This document shows, in pieces, positions 1 through 12,456 of a stretch of DNA of 64,000 nt. Under the pieces are notes generated by a model. That model was not told where the DNA came from. It searched no databases and worked only from the letters and a program-made list of their open reading frames with translations. Position 1 is the stretch's first letter. Each line of letters opens with the position of its first letter. The position numbers and the translations under genes are program-made. The stretch is from Pempheris klunzingeri. Taxonomy: Eukaryota; Chordata; Actinopteri; Acropomatiformes; Pempheridae. The stretch is taken from positions 11,525,618 through 11,589,617 of the forward strand of contig NC_092013.1 in the NCBI RefSeq assembly GCF_042242105.1. Direction: 5' to 3'.

Positions 1-2741
1 TTTATTAATATTACGGTTAAAGCTAAAAGGTAAACCCATTCTGTGTATTTCCCGTGGAGCTGCAGGTGATAAAAAAAACTTTTCAAGCACACATCCTGTC
101 AATGCATGAATGCATGCTAATTCCTCCAAACCAATCCGATCACCGAAAAGGTAATAGCCCTTTTCCATCACATCTACACCTGCTGTGAGAGCTCTTGATG
201 AATATTTATACCCAGGGTCTAAACTGATTGTGCACGGCTACTTTTTCTGAAAAAGAAGGCCATGCCAGTGTCTACCTCAGCATGCAGGTCCGAGGTTCAT
301 TGTACTGTGTGGTTTTGCTTGTGTGCATGAATTACAAAAGCATGCCCACCCCTAAGGAAGCCCCGGTTGCTTGGTATGAGTGAAATTAATGCTACAAATG
401 GAAAAAAACTGAAGTTATTCATAGGTTGCAGAGGCTGTGCCTTGCTATTACAGACAACAAACAGACATGGGTGGCTGCTGCTATATTTGTGTCAGATCAA
501 GGAAATCCAGTTGCTTAGTGCTATGAATGCTCTCCCTGCCACAGATGCAACAAAAGTGTCCTGTCTTCAGTGATAACAGCACGAATCAAGGTAAAAATTT
601 AGTTCTAATCCCCCTAATCACCTATGAATGATTGCCTTCAGTGAGCAACGTTTCTAAATCACTCATAGGGGTACTCCCAATTCAGTTTAACCCTCCTGCC
701 TGGTTTAGTCATGTCTTACCGCCTACTCATCTATATATTAATCATTAATGCATTACACCCACTGTATAAAGCGAGGCCCACATTCTATATATCACATTAC
801 ATTTAAATTGGATTTAGCGCTGCACTCAGCAGTATATAATAAGCAGATTAGAGGAAGAGGGCAAGAACAAGCGAGAAAATGTGGTGAGAATCAGGGAGCA
901 CGAGGGGAAGAATCAGAGAGAGAACAAGTATGTACCTGAATCAGAGTATTTCCTGATGCAGCTGTCTGCTGCTTTGGTCTCTGAGGATGAAAACCTGGTG
1001 TAGCTCCCACTGCTGAGGTACACAGTGGACATCAATCACTGTACCTTTTGAATGCTGTTGAGGTACTTCCCACCAAACAAGCCTGTTTCTCTTCCCATCC
1101 CTTAATCTGCCTCATGCATCCTTCTCGCTGGATGAGTACAGCTGTGGCAGCAGAGATTTTTCTGAAGCGATGCTGATGTAAATGCTTGCAAAGACACCAG
1201 CTCACTCTCTGCTTTCCCCCTCCACTCACACACAGTGACTGCAGATATGGAGCAAGAGGCAGTGAGAAACAGGACCAGACCTGCTGTCTCTGCAGGGTCC
1301 TAGTGTCCCTACTTCTCATTATCAAATTAAACCTTTAGAGATTTGGAGCAGAATGTGATGGAAGTGTGGAAATGTTATGTTGTCGCTCTCGTTATTGGCA
1401 CTGTAAATAGATTTTGGAGCCTTCCTTTCAGGGCACTACAGGGGATAACAGTATCTCCAACATTTCCCAGTAACTACTGTAATATAAATGTAGAGTATTA
1501 CAATATATCATACTATCAGTCATGTAATTTTGTAGATATTCATCATCCTCAGAAGATGAATCAAATGAGTTTGGTGATTGAATAAAGTTTCCTCTAATTC
1601 CACCACCAAGTCAACATTTCTACATGTCAACTCATGGCACCTGTCAAAATAAAAATCAAATCCTTGCCAGCTTTAGCTTTATACTGTAAGATAAAGCCAA
1701 ATTGTATTATGGTGACATGCTAATGCCTGGCAAACAAGCTGGACTGTTATCTATGGTAAGAATGCTACCAAATGCTAAGTGTACACATGTTCCAAGGGAT
1801 GCAGCCTCCAGGTCCAGTGCCTTGGAACATGCAACATTTCTAATGGCCAGCAGGAGGCGACTCCCCTGGCTCCAAAGAGCAATCCATCTGTATAAAAGTC
1901 AATGAGAAAATAATCCTAATTCTCACTTGATTTATTACGTCAGTAAATATTTTCCTAATGAGTTTATGGTCTCAATCATTAGTTTCAAGTCTTCAATAAA
2001 CAGCATGATGTTCATTTTGTAAACTATGGTCTCATTTAGAGTAAAATGTGTACTTTTAAATAGCCATGAACTTAACTGAGTTATTGGGTGTTGGGTATTT
2101 TTGTATTAGAACCTGGACAATTTCAGATTGTTTTCACTTCATGAAAGTTCATTTTAATATTTTGGTTTCCTAAAAATGTCTTGTTCAGCAGTCAGTTATA
2201 CTAAAGGACATTTGTGTTCACTGGCCAATCAATAGTACAGTTAACATTAATTACGGATGCAGTTTGCTAACTAAGCTAGCTAGCTAGCTCCAGCTACTTT
2301 GGGCTCCAAATACCCAAGACAGCTATGGTTAAAATTCCAGTCTTGAGGCCTCAAAATGGTACATAAATAGTTTTTTCCTATGATTGCTAAGTCAAGTCCT
2401 GCCCTCTGATTGGCTCTGACTTGGACATTTTTCCCTTAACCATTGCACTTGCCATGCTTAAACCTAATCCATCAAGGGTTTGGCATCATGAATGTTTGCT
2501 GTGATTGGATTAACAATGCATTCATTAACTATTCATTATTTGACTTCAACATCCTAGGAAAAAAATCTGCAAACATTAGTATACAAACCAATGGGTGACA
2601 TTATGGTGACTGAGTCCATTTCTTTCAAACAGTCTATAGTTACAAACTAAATCTTACTAATGTAGATCCAGTGAATATTATTTAAACATGCTAACTGTAT
2701 GCGTACATATATGTAGGCCCTGTACTCTCTCTCTCTCAATA
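1..2741. other. Gene-free AT-rich flank
   Basis: I see no coding exon, RNA gene or clear repeat boundary here. Open frames are under 100 codons, lack splice-site context and resemble no family I know. A short GCTA run lies near 2275-2290. Confidence 0.6.
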
Positions 2742-3453
2742 TACACTACTCACAAAAAGTTAGGGATATTCGGCTTTCAGGTGAAATTTCAGGATGAACC
2801 TAAAATGCATTCTAACCTTTCCAGGTGAACTTAATGTGACCTTCTCTAAACTTTTGAATGCACGTGTCCAACTGTTCAGTGTTTCAGTACTTTTTGCACA
2901 AGTTGCTGTTCTCTAACAAGAAGCTTAACAGCAAAATTCACAACAGGTTTGATCCATGAATCGACCAATACATTTCCTGCTTCAGTTAGAATTGGTATTT
3001 AAACAGTCCTCCTCATCATGCTGTTCACATTCTGACATCATGAGACCAAGACGACACCTAACAATTGATCAACAGCACCTCGCCATTGCGAGGCTTCAAA
3101 CAGGAAGTCCTCAGACGGAGGTGTTCACTGAGCTTAGAGGGTCACAGAGTGTCATCAGGAAGTTGTAACAGTGATACAGAGTGACTGGAAGAGTCACAGA
3201 AAGGAGAGGAGTGGACGTCCTTTGGCCACATCCCAATTTATTGAGACACTGAAAATTTTTTGTTGTGGTATACCCACCACTGTTGTTAGATTTTCTTCAA
3301 ATAAATTGTTTAAGATGAAGAAATTACCATTGCATGCTTCTACTTAAATGCCCTACTTTCATGATATAATATCACTGTAGCATTCACTTTTTACATTTTC
3401 CATATATTTCACCTGAAAATCGAATATCCCTAACTTTTTGTGAGTAGTGTGTA
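2742..3453 (+). mobile_element. Internally deleted Tc1/mariner-like DNA transposon
   Basis: Two terminal inverted repeats of about 42 bp bound the element. The left one reads CACTACTCACAAAAAGTTAG and continues through GGATATTCG to a TTTCAGGTGAAAT block. The right one is its near-perfect reverse complement, with about two mismatches. TA dinucleotides lie at both ends, as expected for Tc1/mariner target sites. Inside, a frame at about 2956-3168 carries RPRRHLTIDQQHLAIARLQ, which looks like the first helix-turn-helix of a Tc1-type transposase. It stops after about 70 codons and no DDE catalytic region follows. At about 710 bp the copy is roughly half the length of an autonomous element, so it is non-autonomous. 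Confidence 0.8.
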
Positions 3454-5055
3454 TATATATATATATATCTATAATCTATAATCTATCCTATAAATTACTT
3501 TCTGGTTATAATGAGCATTTCAGCATGGCTATGAACTGTATGAACTTGCTTTACACATACTGGAGAGTAAATGCTTCAACGCATAACATATTACCTCCAA
3601 GTGACCTCGGTGTGCTTTACTCATAAACAGGAATGCGCCAAATGCCTCCCCCTCATATCTAATCCGTTATTTCTTGCTCCTCTCCCAGTTTGTTTATTTT
3701 TGTCAGTCAGTAATGATTCTGGTAGTAATTTTATGGATTAAAGTGCCCTCCAGTACAAGATTTACTGAGACATTGAGCCATTGATTAGGCCAGGCCTCAG
3801 CCTCCACCACCATCCCAGCTTCTCAAACTGGGGCTCCTGTTGCCACGGTGATCTTTTTCATATACAGTCCATCTCATTGCTCTGTCTGCAGAGGACAATG
3901 AAATCTGGGCCATTATGGGTAAGGCTCCTCTACTGAAGGAGCAAGCATGTAGCTGCTAAGTCCAAGGTGTTTGTCATTTGCATTTGTAAGGTTCCCCATG
4001 ACAATACACATCACATTTGCATTTCATGGAAATCACGTCTTGCACCTCTTTCACCATTAAAAGCACGTTTTAATTTGCAGCGCCTCTCATGAATTGATTG
4101 ATTAATCTATTTCACTAATAGCCTTATTATAATAATGCCACTGGTTAAGTCACTGTGAGAACTGAGGTCTTCTGCTTGAAATATTATACAGTTTGCTGCT
4201 TTCAGCCCACATATCAGCGCAGTTATGGATGAACAACAGTGAAAATCACTTGTTTCTCTCATATTGTGAACTATTGCATTGAAGTGGTATTTTAGTTTTG
4301 TTTTATAGAATATAAATCCACTTAACAGTAGCTACTAACCACTGCTTACTAAAACTGCAATGATTAGTTGACAAAAAAAATGTATAATATGTATGCAATA
4401 TGTATAACTGTAATGCCATTTCTTTGAACTATTAGTTAAAGAAAACAAGTAATTTTTAACCTCCTGCCTGAGGGAAACTGCAATGGACATTTTCTCCATT
4501 ATTGATGAAACGTTTGATTAATCATGAAAATAATCAAAAAAAAGAAAATAACATCATGCTGTTGTTTGCAGCTCTGCTACAGTACATATCATTATGCCAC
4601 TTCTCACCACTGTTAACCATCACATCCATCACCAGTATTTTTTTTAGAATCACATTCCTCTATTTTGGATTATACCTATAGTAGCTTGTGATCTTTTACA
4701 GCTGTCTAAACCTGACTGATTACAAGCCCACGCCGTCTGTCTCTTCCTGTCAATACTTTGAACATGAAACATGCCTGCACAGCAGAACATGAGAAAACAC
4801 AATGCAGTTGGGTGGAGAGATTTAATGGACAGCGATTACTACTGTTGTCATGGTGAAGATGTATCAAGATGTCTGGTAACACTAAGGAGAGATGGGAAAC
4901 ATACACGTGCTGGTGTAACACATAAAGCCTCTCAAACAGGGTACATGACTAACGCAGCAATGCTGCTCGTACTGCTGTTTTAGTGTGGTGTGATTTTGTG
5001 CATTCTGTGAATGTATCTGTCTGTTTTCATCTGTATTCAGGCATGTACACCTGAA

Positions 5056-5079
5056 TGTGTGTGCGTGTGTGTGTGTGTG

Positions 5080-5131
<52 letters not shown>

Positions 5132-5134
5132 TGT
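5056..5134. repeat. (TG)n microsatellite
   Basis: About 80 bp of nearly pure TG/GT dinucleotide with two GC interruptions. Its antisense reading gives poly-His-Thr frames, which are artefacts of the repeat. Confidence 0.95.
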
Positions 5135-6546
5135 ATATCAGGTGTTGACTCATGACAAAAATAGCAGAGTCTTGCTCGGCCGGCAGCACCAATTGCTGCC
5201 ACCACAAATACAATGGTTTCCATGGCAACCTTGAAAATAGACTCCACAGTCGCACTCAGAAATAGCAAAGGACGCTGCACTAACCCCAGAGAGCCCCTAC
5301 TGCCAATAATAACTACCCATAGACATGAACGCACAAATATGACTCAGAAATAAAATCATGCCATTACATTTACCAAAACATAATTACTGCAACCTACACA
5401 CACAATCAACTCAAATTCAAATGCACATTTAGCACAGACACTGGAGAACATTAACCAGCTTTGTGTTTAATAACATCAACACAAAAGCACGAAGAGATTG
5501 TTCAGTCAAGCTCCACAATACCTGACATGACTGCAGGAGAGATTCTTCACAAATGTCTAACATACTACACTAACAAGCGTCTGTCATGTCACATTCCCAG
5601 ATATCTTGTAAATGTGTTGGAGAGATGTTACTGGAGATAAAGGGTAAAGTGATGAATGTTGCCTTGGAGACACTTGGGGAGGAAGGTTTTATATCGCAGC
5701 AGACAGTCAAACACAGGATGGAGGAACAACTGATACAAAGTGGCTGTGTGTATCCGAAGCAGAGCGATATCTTGTTGGGTTATTCTTGTTATGTTTCCAA
5801 TGAACGCTCACCAGTCTGGAGCTTTATCATCCCTGAGATTCATGTTTTTCGTTTGGCATTGGGAATTATACGAGGTGTTGGATAATATTATGGTGGATCC
5901 TATCAGACATTATGAGTCATTCATAACAGGCATGTTGCTTTTCCTGAATCACTGTGCCGCTGGAAAGAGCTGTGAAATGGTAAACGCTTCCTCTGGAATC
6001 AGAATATACTGAATTATTTTCAGGCATGAAGCTGCCCTGAGGTTCATCACTTTTGAACGTTTATCTATGTTTTTGGTACATGACAATGTGGTTAACTACC
6101 CAAATATCTCTTGGAGTTCAGAAAGTTCAACAACTGCAGCTGAATCCATTAAAATACTATTGAACTACTGAAATTGAGAACAAACCAAAAAATCCTCAAC
6201 CTTGTGAATCATCTCTTTATACCTTCAACATCTATTTATTCATTTATCTATTATCAACATTTAGTTGAATTCTTTTTTTAGAAACATCACAAATACAGTG
6301 AGTCCAAGTGATCGACAGTGTTTATGATCTGATGCACTGTAAAACTCTCTGAAGTGTAAAAACTCGTGAAACTTGTGAAATAAAAGCCGATGTCTCTCTG
6401 TTTATGTGTCTCATATATTTCAACAAAATGCATGAAGGCGCCGTGAGACTTCCATCTTCACCGCCTGTGAAAATAGAAAGGCATCTAAATAAGGCCTAAC
6501 ACTAATATTTGTTCATAATCTCAATAGACATTCGGCTCTTAGTTTG

Positions 6547-6681
6547 TCAGAGGCCTGTTCCGAGAAACAGGTTTACTGAGTTATCTGGACGACGTCTTTT
6601 ACTTCAGTGAGTCCATAAGATTCACTGGTTGTGGGTTTTACTCAGCAGTGTTATCCAGATAGCTCATGAACAGGCCTCTGA
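6547..6681. mobile_element. Small fold-back MITE-like element
   Basis: A perfect 14-bp inverted repeat, TCAGAGGCCTGTTC and GAACAGGCCTCTGA, bounds about 135 bp. Inside it, ATCTGGA at 6583-6589 pairs with TCCAGAT at 6654-6660. The layout is that of a hairpin-type non-autonomous DNA transposon. No coding capacity is present. Superfamily assignment is not possible by eye. Confidence 0.6.
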
Positions 6682-9608
6682 GCTTGCAGGCTATGCCAGA
6701 TGGTGGCAGTGTGTCCACTATATTGTGCATGTGGTACACTAGCTGCCTGCTTCACCCACTGCAACACAGATTACTGTAACATCTCTAAAAACTGCTTGGG
6801 TATTGCATTATGTCATAGCCACACACCTATAGACATGAAAAGCTTAACTTAATATGCATGTACCTAAACATAACTGTGAAACACTAGTGCCAAGCAGAGA
6901 GGAAAATGCATAAAAGTGGGTTTTTTCTGGCCATTGTTTGGTGTGGAGATGCAACCGTTCATTCAGGATGTGCAAACCACTGAACATCAGTTCTCCTGCT
7001 CACATAGTTCACGTGTAAGTAAACAGCCGATGCAGACAAGACCGGGAACATCACATGACTGCCAGGGGGTCGCCTGCCAAACAAAAAAACAAAAAGCACA
7101 ACAAAATCACTTTTTTCACATTAAACCCATGATTTTATTGTTGGGTTTGATACAGATTTGGATAAATATATATATTTTTTAAGCTGAAAAAAAAGTTCAG
7201 TTTGTAGTATGATCATGTTTTGTGTGTGTGGGATTATACAGTACATGTTCATCATCAATACTAAGAAACCATGCAAATATTCTTGTTCTTGCTATGTTTT
7301 TCACACAGAGAGCTTTGTCTCTGGGATTTGTTCAAGGCCAACAACATATTTGTTTTTCAATGCAAAATAAAAAAACATTGCACATTATAGTTTTTACATT
7401 TTTCTCTACACTCACTCAGGATTAGTCTGAGTCTTATATTGTATATTATTATAGAAAGATCACAAATTCTGAGACTCATTGATTTAACTAAAAAAGAACC
7501 AGTTATGTTGATCTCTAACCTCAATTATGGCTAAATAATTATATGAAAGCATGTTCCATCATTTGATGTATACACTGTATACCCTCTCATGTATAATATA
7601 TGATACATATGAAAGCATCACGGCACATCAGCTCATATCATGTCCGAAACTGTTGTATTTAAGGTCATCATGTTAACCTGTTTTACCTGTAAACACAATC
7701 ATGTTCAGTGTCAGTTCTTACCAAACCATTAAATCCTCTACTTTTTAAGCTGCAGCTCTTCTCGAGGAAAGAGGCTGATCTCATTTAGCTGATGGAGCAC
7801 CGCGGACTGGGTTGACTCTTACCTTAACCTGCTGCCAGAGCTGCACTTCATTTATATTTCACAAGAGAAGTGTAAATCTCCTGAGAGCAGAGCGCCCACT
7901 CACCAGGCCGCTGCCTAAATCAACCCTGTTACCTGACACGTCCCAATCGAAGGCACATCAGGTTGAATCAGCTTTGAGAACAGGCTGTTGTGACTGCGAG
8001 AGGCCAGTTTACATGACACGAATACTCACAGCTGCCAAGAGACAATAATGAAGATTATGCACATGGAAATACTACATCCATCATTTATTCATAACTGAAT
8101 GAATAATTACGATTTTGCTAAAGCAAAGGCTGCATCAGTTTTACCCTGTAGTGAGGACCGTCTTGGTGAATTAAAAGGATAAAGGTGGTGATATGCACTA
8201 TTTTTTGTTACTGTAGACAAATCCTATGAAACAGCCTCAACAAATAGGATATTAATGCTTCCGAGTCTGTCTGTCTGTGGCTCTCAGCTCTCGGCCTTGG
8301 AGACGACCGAAGACATAAATCTTCAAAAGCAGGTCACAAATATATACTGTGGTTTTTTAAAAAAAGTCTCATTTATTTCCTACAACAGCTGGGCACTGAG
8401 TTTTTAACAAACACTACATCAAGCTGGAGCAAAAGGTTCATTTGCTGGAGACAAGTTTTATCTGCAGAGTAATAGAGAGCAAGAGAGAATTTACAGAAGC
8501 AGGTCGTGTACGTGAGATTTAATAAAAATAAACATGTCAGCCAGTGCAACGATGTGGCTCACTGATGTTTTTGAATAATTTCTGGAAAACACAGAGGTTT
8601 GTAGGATCAACTAACTGTCTTGGTTTTGTTCTTTTTTGTTGACTATTTGTTGGCTGTCAAGTCTGGTTGTAGCATTCTGACGAATTAAGAAGAAAAAAGT
8701 CTACTTGTTTACGTGTGTGTGTGTTATTGAGACCCATGTCACATTATTATACAGTGGAGGTTGCAGATACATTGTGCATGTACAACGTAGCCTGAGCAGC
8801 ACAGCTCCATATCTTGCTGGACCTCAAGTAATTATGATATATTGTCATGGTCAAGTTAAAACCATGTATTTGCTTATTATTTATCAAAATAACAATTATC
8901 AGTAAAATGTTATTTTATGGGGTCAGATCATTCTTCTTTGTCATAAACAAAAACACCAAAACGCATTGAATTACTTTAAAAAACTCCATCACAAAGTTTT
9001 TATTTAATGAAAAATTGACACTTGAATGGTTTTCTTTTGAAAGTGGCAATAGAATAGAGTGAGAGCTTGATGTTTTCAGCGTTTTTCATTTCAATCTATC
9101 ACACAATATATTATTCCCATAATGCTCAGCTGCTCCAGCACTAGAATAGCTGGATTCTGACCCTGATAGGCCAACACATGCAATGACATATGAATTTGAT
9201 TAAAGGAGCACACACACTGTAGCAACAAAACAAAAAAACTCAAAGTGAAAAGGTGTTGCCTCGATCTCTTGTCGCTCCACTTGTAAGTCCACAATGTGGT
9301 CCGAACCAGTTAGGGAGAGAGGATGTAAGCATGGATCCCCACGGACATCCTACAAAAAGATTAATGATCATAATATCAGGTTACAGCACTTTAGGTGAGC
9401 TGGACTATACACAGCATCATCCACAGGGACGTTCATAAAGGTTTTGGTCGTTTTATAATTTGCAGGAGTTTATTTGAGTAAATATTTGAGTGAGCTTTTA
9501 TCATTATCTACACTTTGACATATACATCACAGCCCTGAAATATTAATCATTTCCCATTGTGGAATGAAAAGAAGGAAGGAAAGGCTTCATTTAATTGGTA
9601 GCATTTAG

Positions 9609-9670
9609 CAGTGGTGGAAAGTAATTAAGTACATTTACTCAAGTATTGTTTGAGGGTACAAAAATATTCA
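9609..9670 (+). mobile_element. hAT-type MITE, end fragment
   Basis: The start CAGTGGTGGAAAGTAATTAA and the following TACTCAAGTATT text match the terminal part of a repeat seen again at 20341, 40393 (reverse) and, internally, near 59.3 kb. Only about 60 bp are recognisable here. Confidence 0.55.
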
Positions 9671-10623
9671 GAGAGCACAAATGATATGACAATAATTTCC
9701 TTTAAACAAACAGCTTTGGGTAGACCATTTCTGCCTATTCTGTAGATGGTTTAAATTTCAATCTGGGCTAAATAATGTTGTTTGGTTTATTTAAAGTCTC
9801 TGGGATGTAAGATATCTGGACAGTGTAACAGTGTCCTGTAAGCGAGACCTCACAGTGTGACTCGATCCCTCGCTGAAATCGCGCCCTGATTTCTTGTCAC
9901 AGTTTAAAGCTTTTAATTAAAGACTTGCGGGTCAACATCAAGTGTTGTGTGTCGACCCTTCGCTCCCTACCGACGTCACGACTTCCCTTCTGTGTTCACT
10001 TTCCTGCCTTTCGACACCGTTACTGATGATTAATGGTATTAGGGTGCCAAATACTCATTTCATATTGTTTAAGGGGAAGACGGTCACATGTGCTCACACC
10101 CCCACACACACACTTTTTCAAATCAAATTATAATTTTATGCTGCACACGGTCCTATAATTGTTTGCCTTCTCCACCATCACCTCTTACCCTTGACACCCA
10201 CATCAACCAGACTAGTGGACCACTTCATCTTCACATCATGCTTATGTCAAGGTTTCTGTGAGCAGTGACCTCGTGCTCAGAAGATTAATTACAGGGTGTA
10301 TAAATGTGCAGCTATACATGAGCTGGATGGTCATGTGTCATTTTCTCATGTGGATCGTTGCCCTTTTCACCTCTTTCAGCTTTAGACTCTATTCATGGTC
10401 CCAGTATATGTGAATCTTGGAGTAATAAACGTTCTTGTGTCAAAATCCAATTTTAAAGTGTCTTTACTTTTATACTAACAATAAAACGGTGGCTGTGTGA
10501 GAGAAATCAGTCTTAGTGATGAGTCAGATTTGTGCCACCCAAAGCAGATTAATCTGGTTAAGATTCTAAAACTAAAAGCTGAACTGGAAATGGAATAACA
10601 AGCAAAAAATTAATTAAGAGAGC

Positions 10624-11142
10624 CGGCTCGGTCTGTGGCTGACCCCTGGACCCCATAGAGGTGGTGGGAGAGAGGAGGACCTTGTCCAAACTGTCCTCCA
10701 TCTTGGACAACACCTCCCACCCTCTGCATCAGACTGTGGGGGCCTTAAGCAGCTCCTTCAGTCACAGACTGATACACCCCAGGTGTAAGAAGGAGCGGCT
10801 CCGCAGGTCCTTCATCCCGACTGCAGTCAGACTGTACAATGCTGCATTATAGTCTGCTGCACCAACCACCACCACCACCTGTGCACTTTACTATAACATA
10901 AACTGTACAATAATTCTCACCCCACTTCACTTCACCCTGTTGTTGTTTGTCTCTGTAATTACATTTTTTTGTGTACATAGGTTTTTACCACTGTATATAT
11001 TATATTATATTCTGCTATTTAATTTTTCTAATTCTTAACTGTGTGCTTTTATTTTTCTATCTGTCCCTTTGAGCTGCTGTAACAGCAAAGTTTCCCCACT
11101 GAGGGATCAATAAATAAATATCTATCTAATATCTATCTAAAG
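10624..11142 (+). mobile_element. 5'-truncated L2/CR1-type LINE, 3' end
   Basis: A frame at 10661-10852 encodes the last part of a non-LTR reverse transcriptase ORF, with HPLHQTVGALSSSFSHRL and a RRSFIPTAVRLYNAAL ending typical of fish L2-like elements. It is followed by a 3' UTR that ends in a GAGGGATCAATAAATAAAT block and an ATCT-type tail. The RT catalytic core is absent, so the copy is dead. Confidence 0.75.
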
Positions 11143-11736
11143 AGCCCAAACAACATTATAGGTCAAATGAATGGTACAAATTACAGAAATTACTGTATTA
11201 AAAGTGCATTGTCCAGCTCACAGGACAGGAAGCTGTTTATGTTGACCACATAGAGCTCTGAAGCCTCCATATTGATCCCTCACACACTGCTGCATGCACA
11301 TCATATCCTGTGCTGCAGCTGCAGCTCCCACACACAGCGAGTGTTTGCCCTGCCCTTCACCAGAGAAATAAGGTGAAACAGAAGGAACAGCTTCATCACT
11401 GAAGACATCATCGCACTGAATGGGCCATCGCCAGTTACAGGGAGGAGAAGAAATCATCCCAGAGGACCCTCCTTTGTTCCAGGAAAAAAAAAAGCATCAT
11501 GATAATGGCCAACAGAATAATCTAATGAGGACTGAGGGAAGAAAACACAAAATGGACACTTGAGCAATAAAGATTGTTTAATAAAGATTTGAAATACTGT
11601 AGCTGATTTCAGATGCACAATCTGATGTGAATGTCTGTGAGCTTAACAGTGGTGGACTTTTCCAGCTGGGGATGAAGTGTGAAAAAGATGTGGGACACTT
11701 CAGCTCTTTGGTGTTTAAACAGGCAGTAGCATACTG

Positions 11737-12393
11737 TATAAATAAGAGAGGCAGGGATGGTGGAGAGAGAGAAGAGAGGAGAGAGGGGGGAGAAATGTGA
11801 CACACCCCCTGCTCTGCTGTTTGTGCCCCTCAGATCAAATATCAGCTGGTCGCACTTCCTCATCAGGGGAGACCGCAGAGAGGCTTTTCCGGTCCCGGTG
11901 AGAGACAGGAGCTGATCGCTGCTGCTGCTGCTGCTGCTGTGATGAAGAGGAGGAGACCGTCCTGGAGAGGATCATGCTGAAGGATCGCCTCCTTTTTCTC
12001 TTCGGATCTTAAAGAAAGCGACAAAAGGTAAAAGCAGCAGCGGGCGGGACACTGGCTGAGCCTGCCGGGACAAATATCTCTCACAGACACAGAACGGGAC
12101 GTTAATAATCTGCTGGTTGTGATCACTTCATTTATGTGATGCTGAGATTAATCTCGCTAATTCATCGGTGGCATTATGAGGATGTGTTTAGCGTAACTTT
12201 TTTTTTTTTTTTTTAGCATCTACTGACCTGGCTGCTGCAGTGCACCCATGGGTCCATTATAGCATGACTGTGCTGACAGCTTTAATGGCATGCTGCATCA
12301 TTACCATCTCATTTAAAATAAATGGCATCTCACTTTCATTTGGATCTTCAGTGCTGGTTTATTGATTCCATTTTGCACCATATGTCCTTACAG
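11737..12393 (+). promoter_or_regulatory. amigo1: Candidate amigo1 promoter and 5' UTR exon/intron
   Basis: A TATA-like element, TATAAATAAG, lies at 11737-11746. A plausible non-coding first exon follows and ends at 12027 with donor ACAAAAG/GTAAAAG. A plausible acceptor (TATGTCCTTACAG) ends at 12393, 63 bases before the coding start. The candidate exon holds a (GCT)n run near 11919-11938 and two 12-codon upstream ORFs at 11942-11980 and 11974-12012. A further 7-codon uORF lies at 12398-12421 in the second exon. The TATA position, start site and splicing are inferred from sequence only. Confidence 0.5.
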
Positions 12394-12456
12394 CTCCATG
12401 ACTGCCCACTGTGAAGACTAGAGCTCATCCACACTGTTGCAGTTTATAATCCTGAC

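Larger units (their letters stand above)
3454..10623. other. Intergenic region with scattered repeats
   Basis: No gene is visible across about 7 kb. The stretch holds a TG microsatellite near 5.1 kb, a small fold-back element near 6.6 kb and one end of a hAT-type MITE near 9.6 kb, each listed separately. The remaining sequence is AT-rich with only short, unsupported open frames. Confidence 0.55.

Noticed and set aside
4882-5334. 150-aa minus-strand frame with a long His-Thr run
   Set aside because: It is the translation of the TG microsatellite. There is no domain and no splice context.
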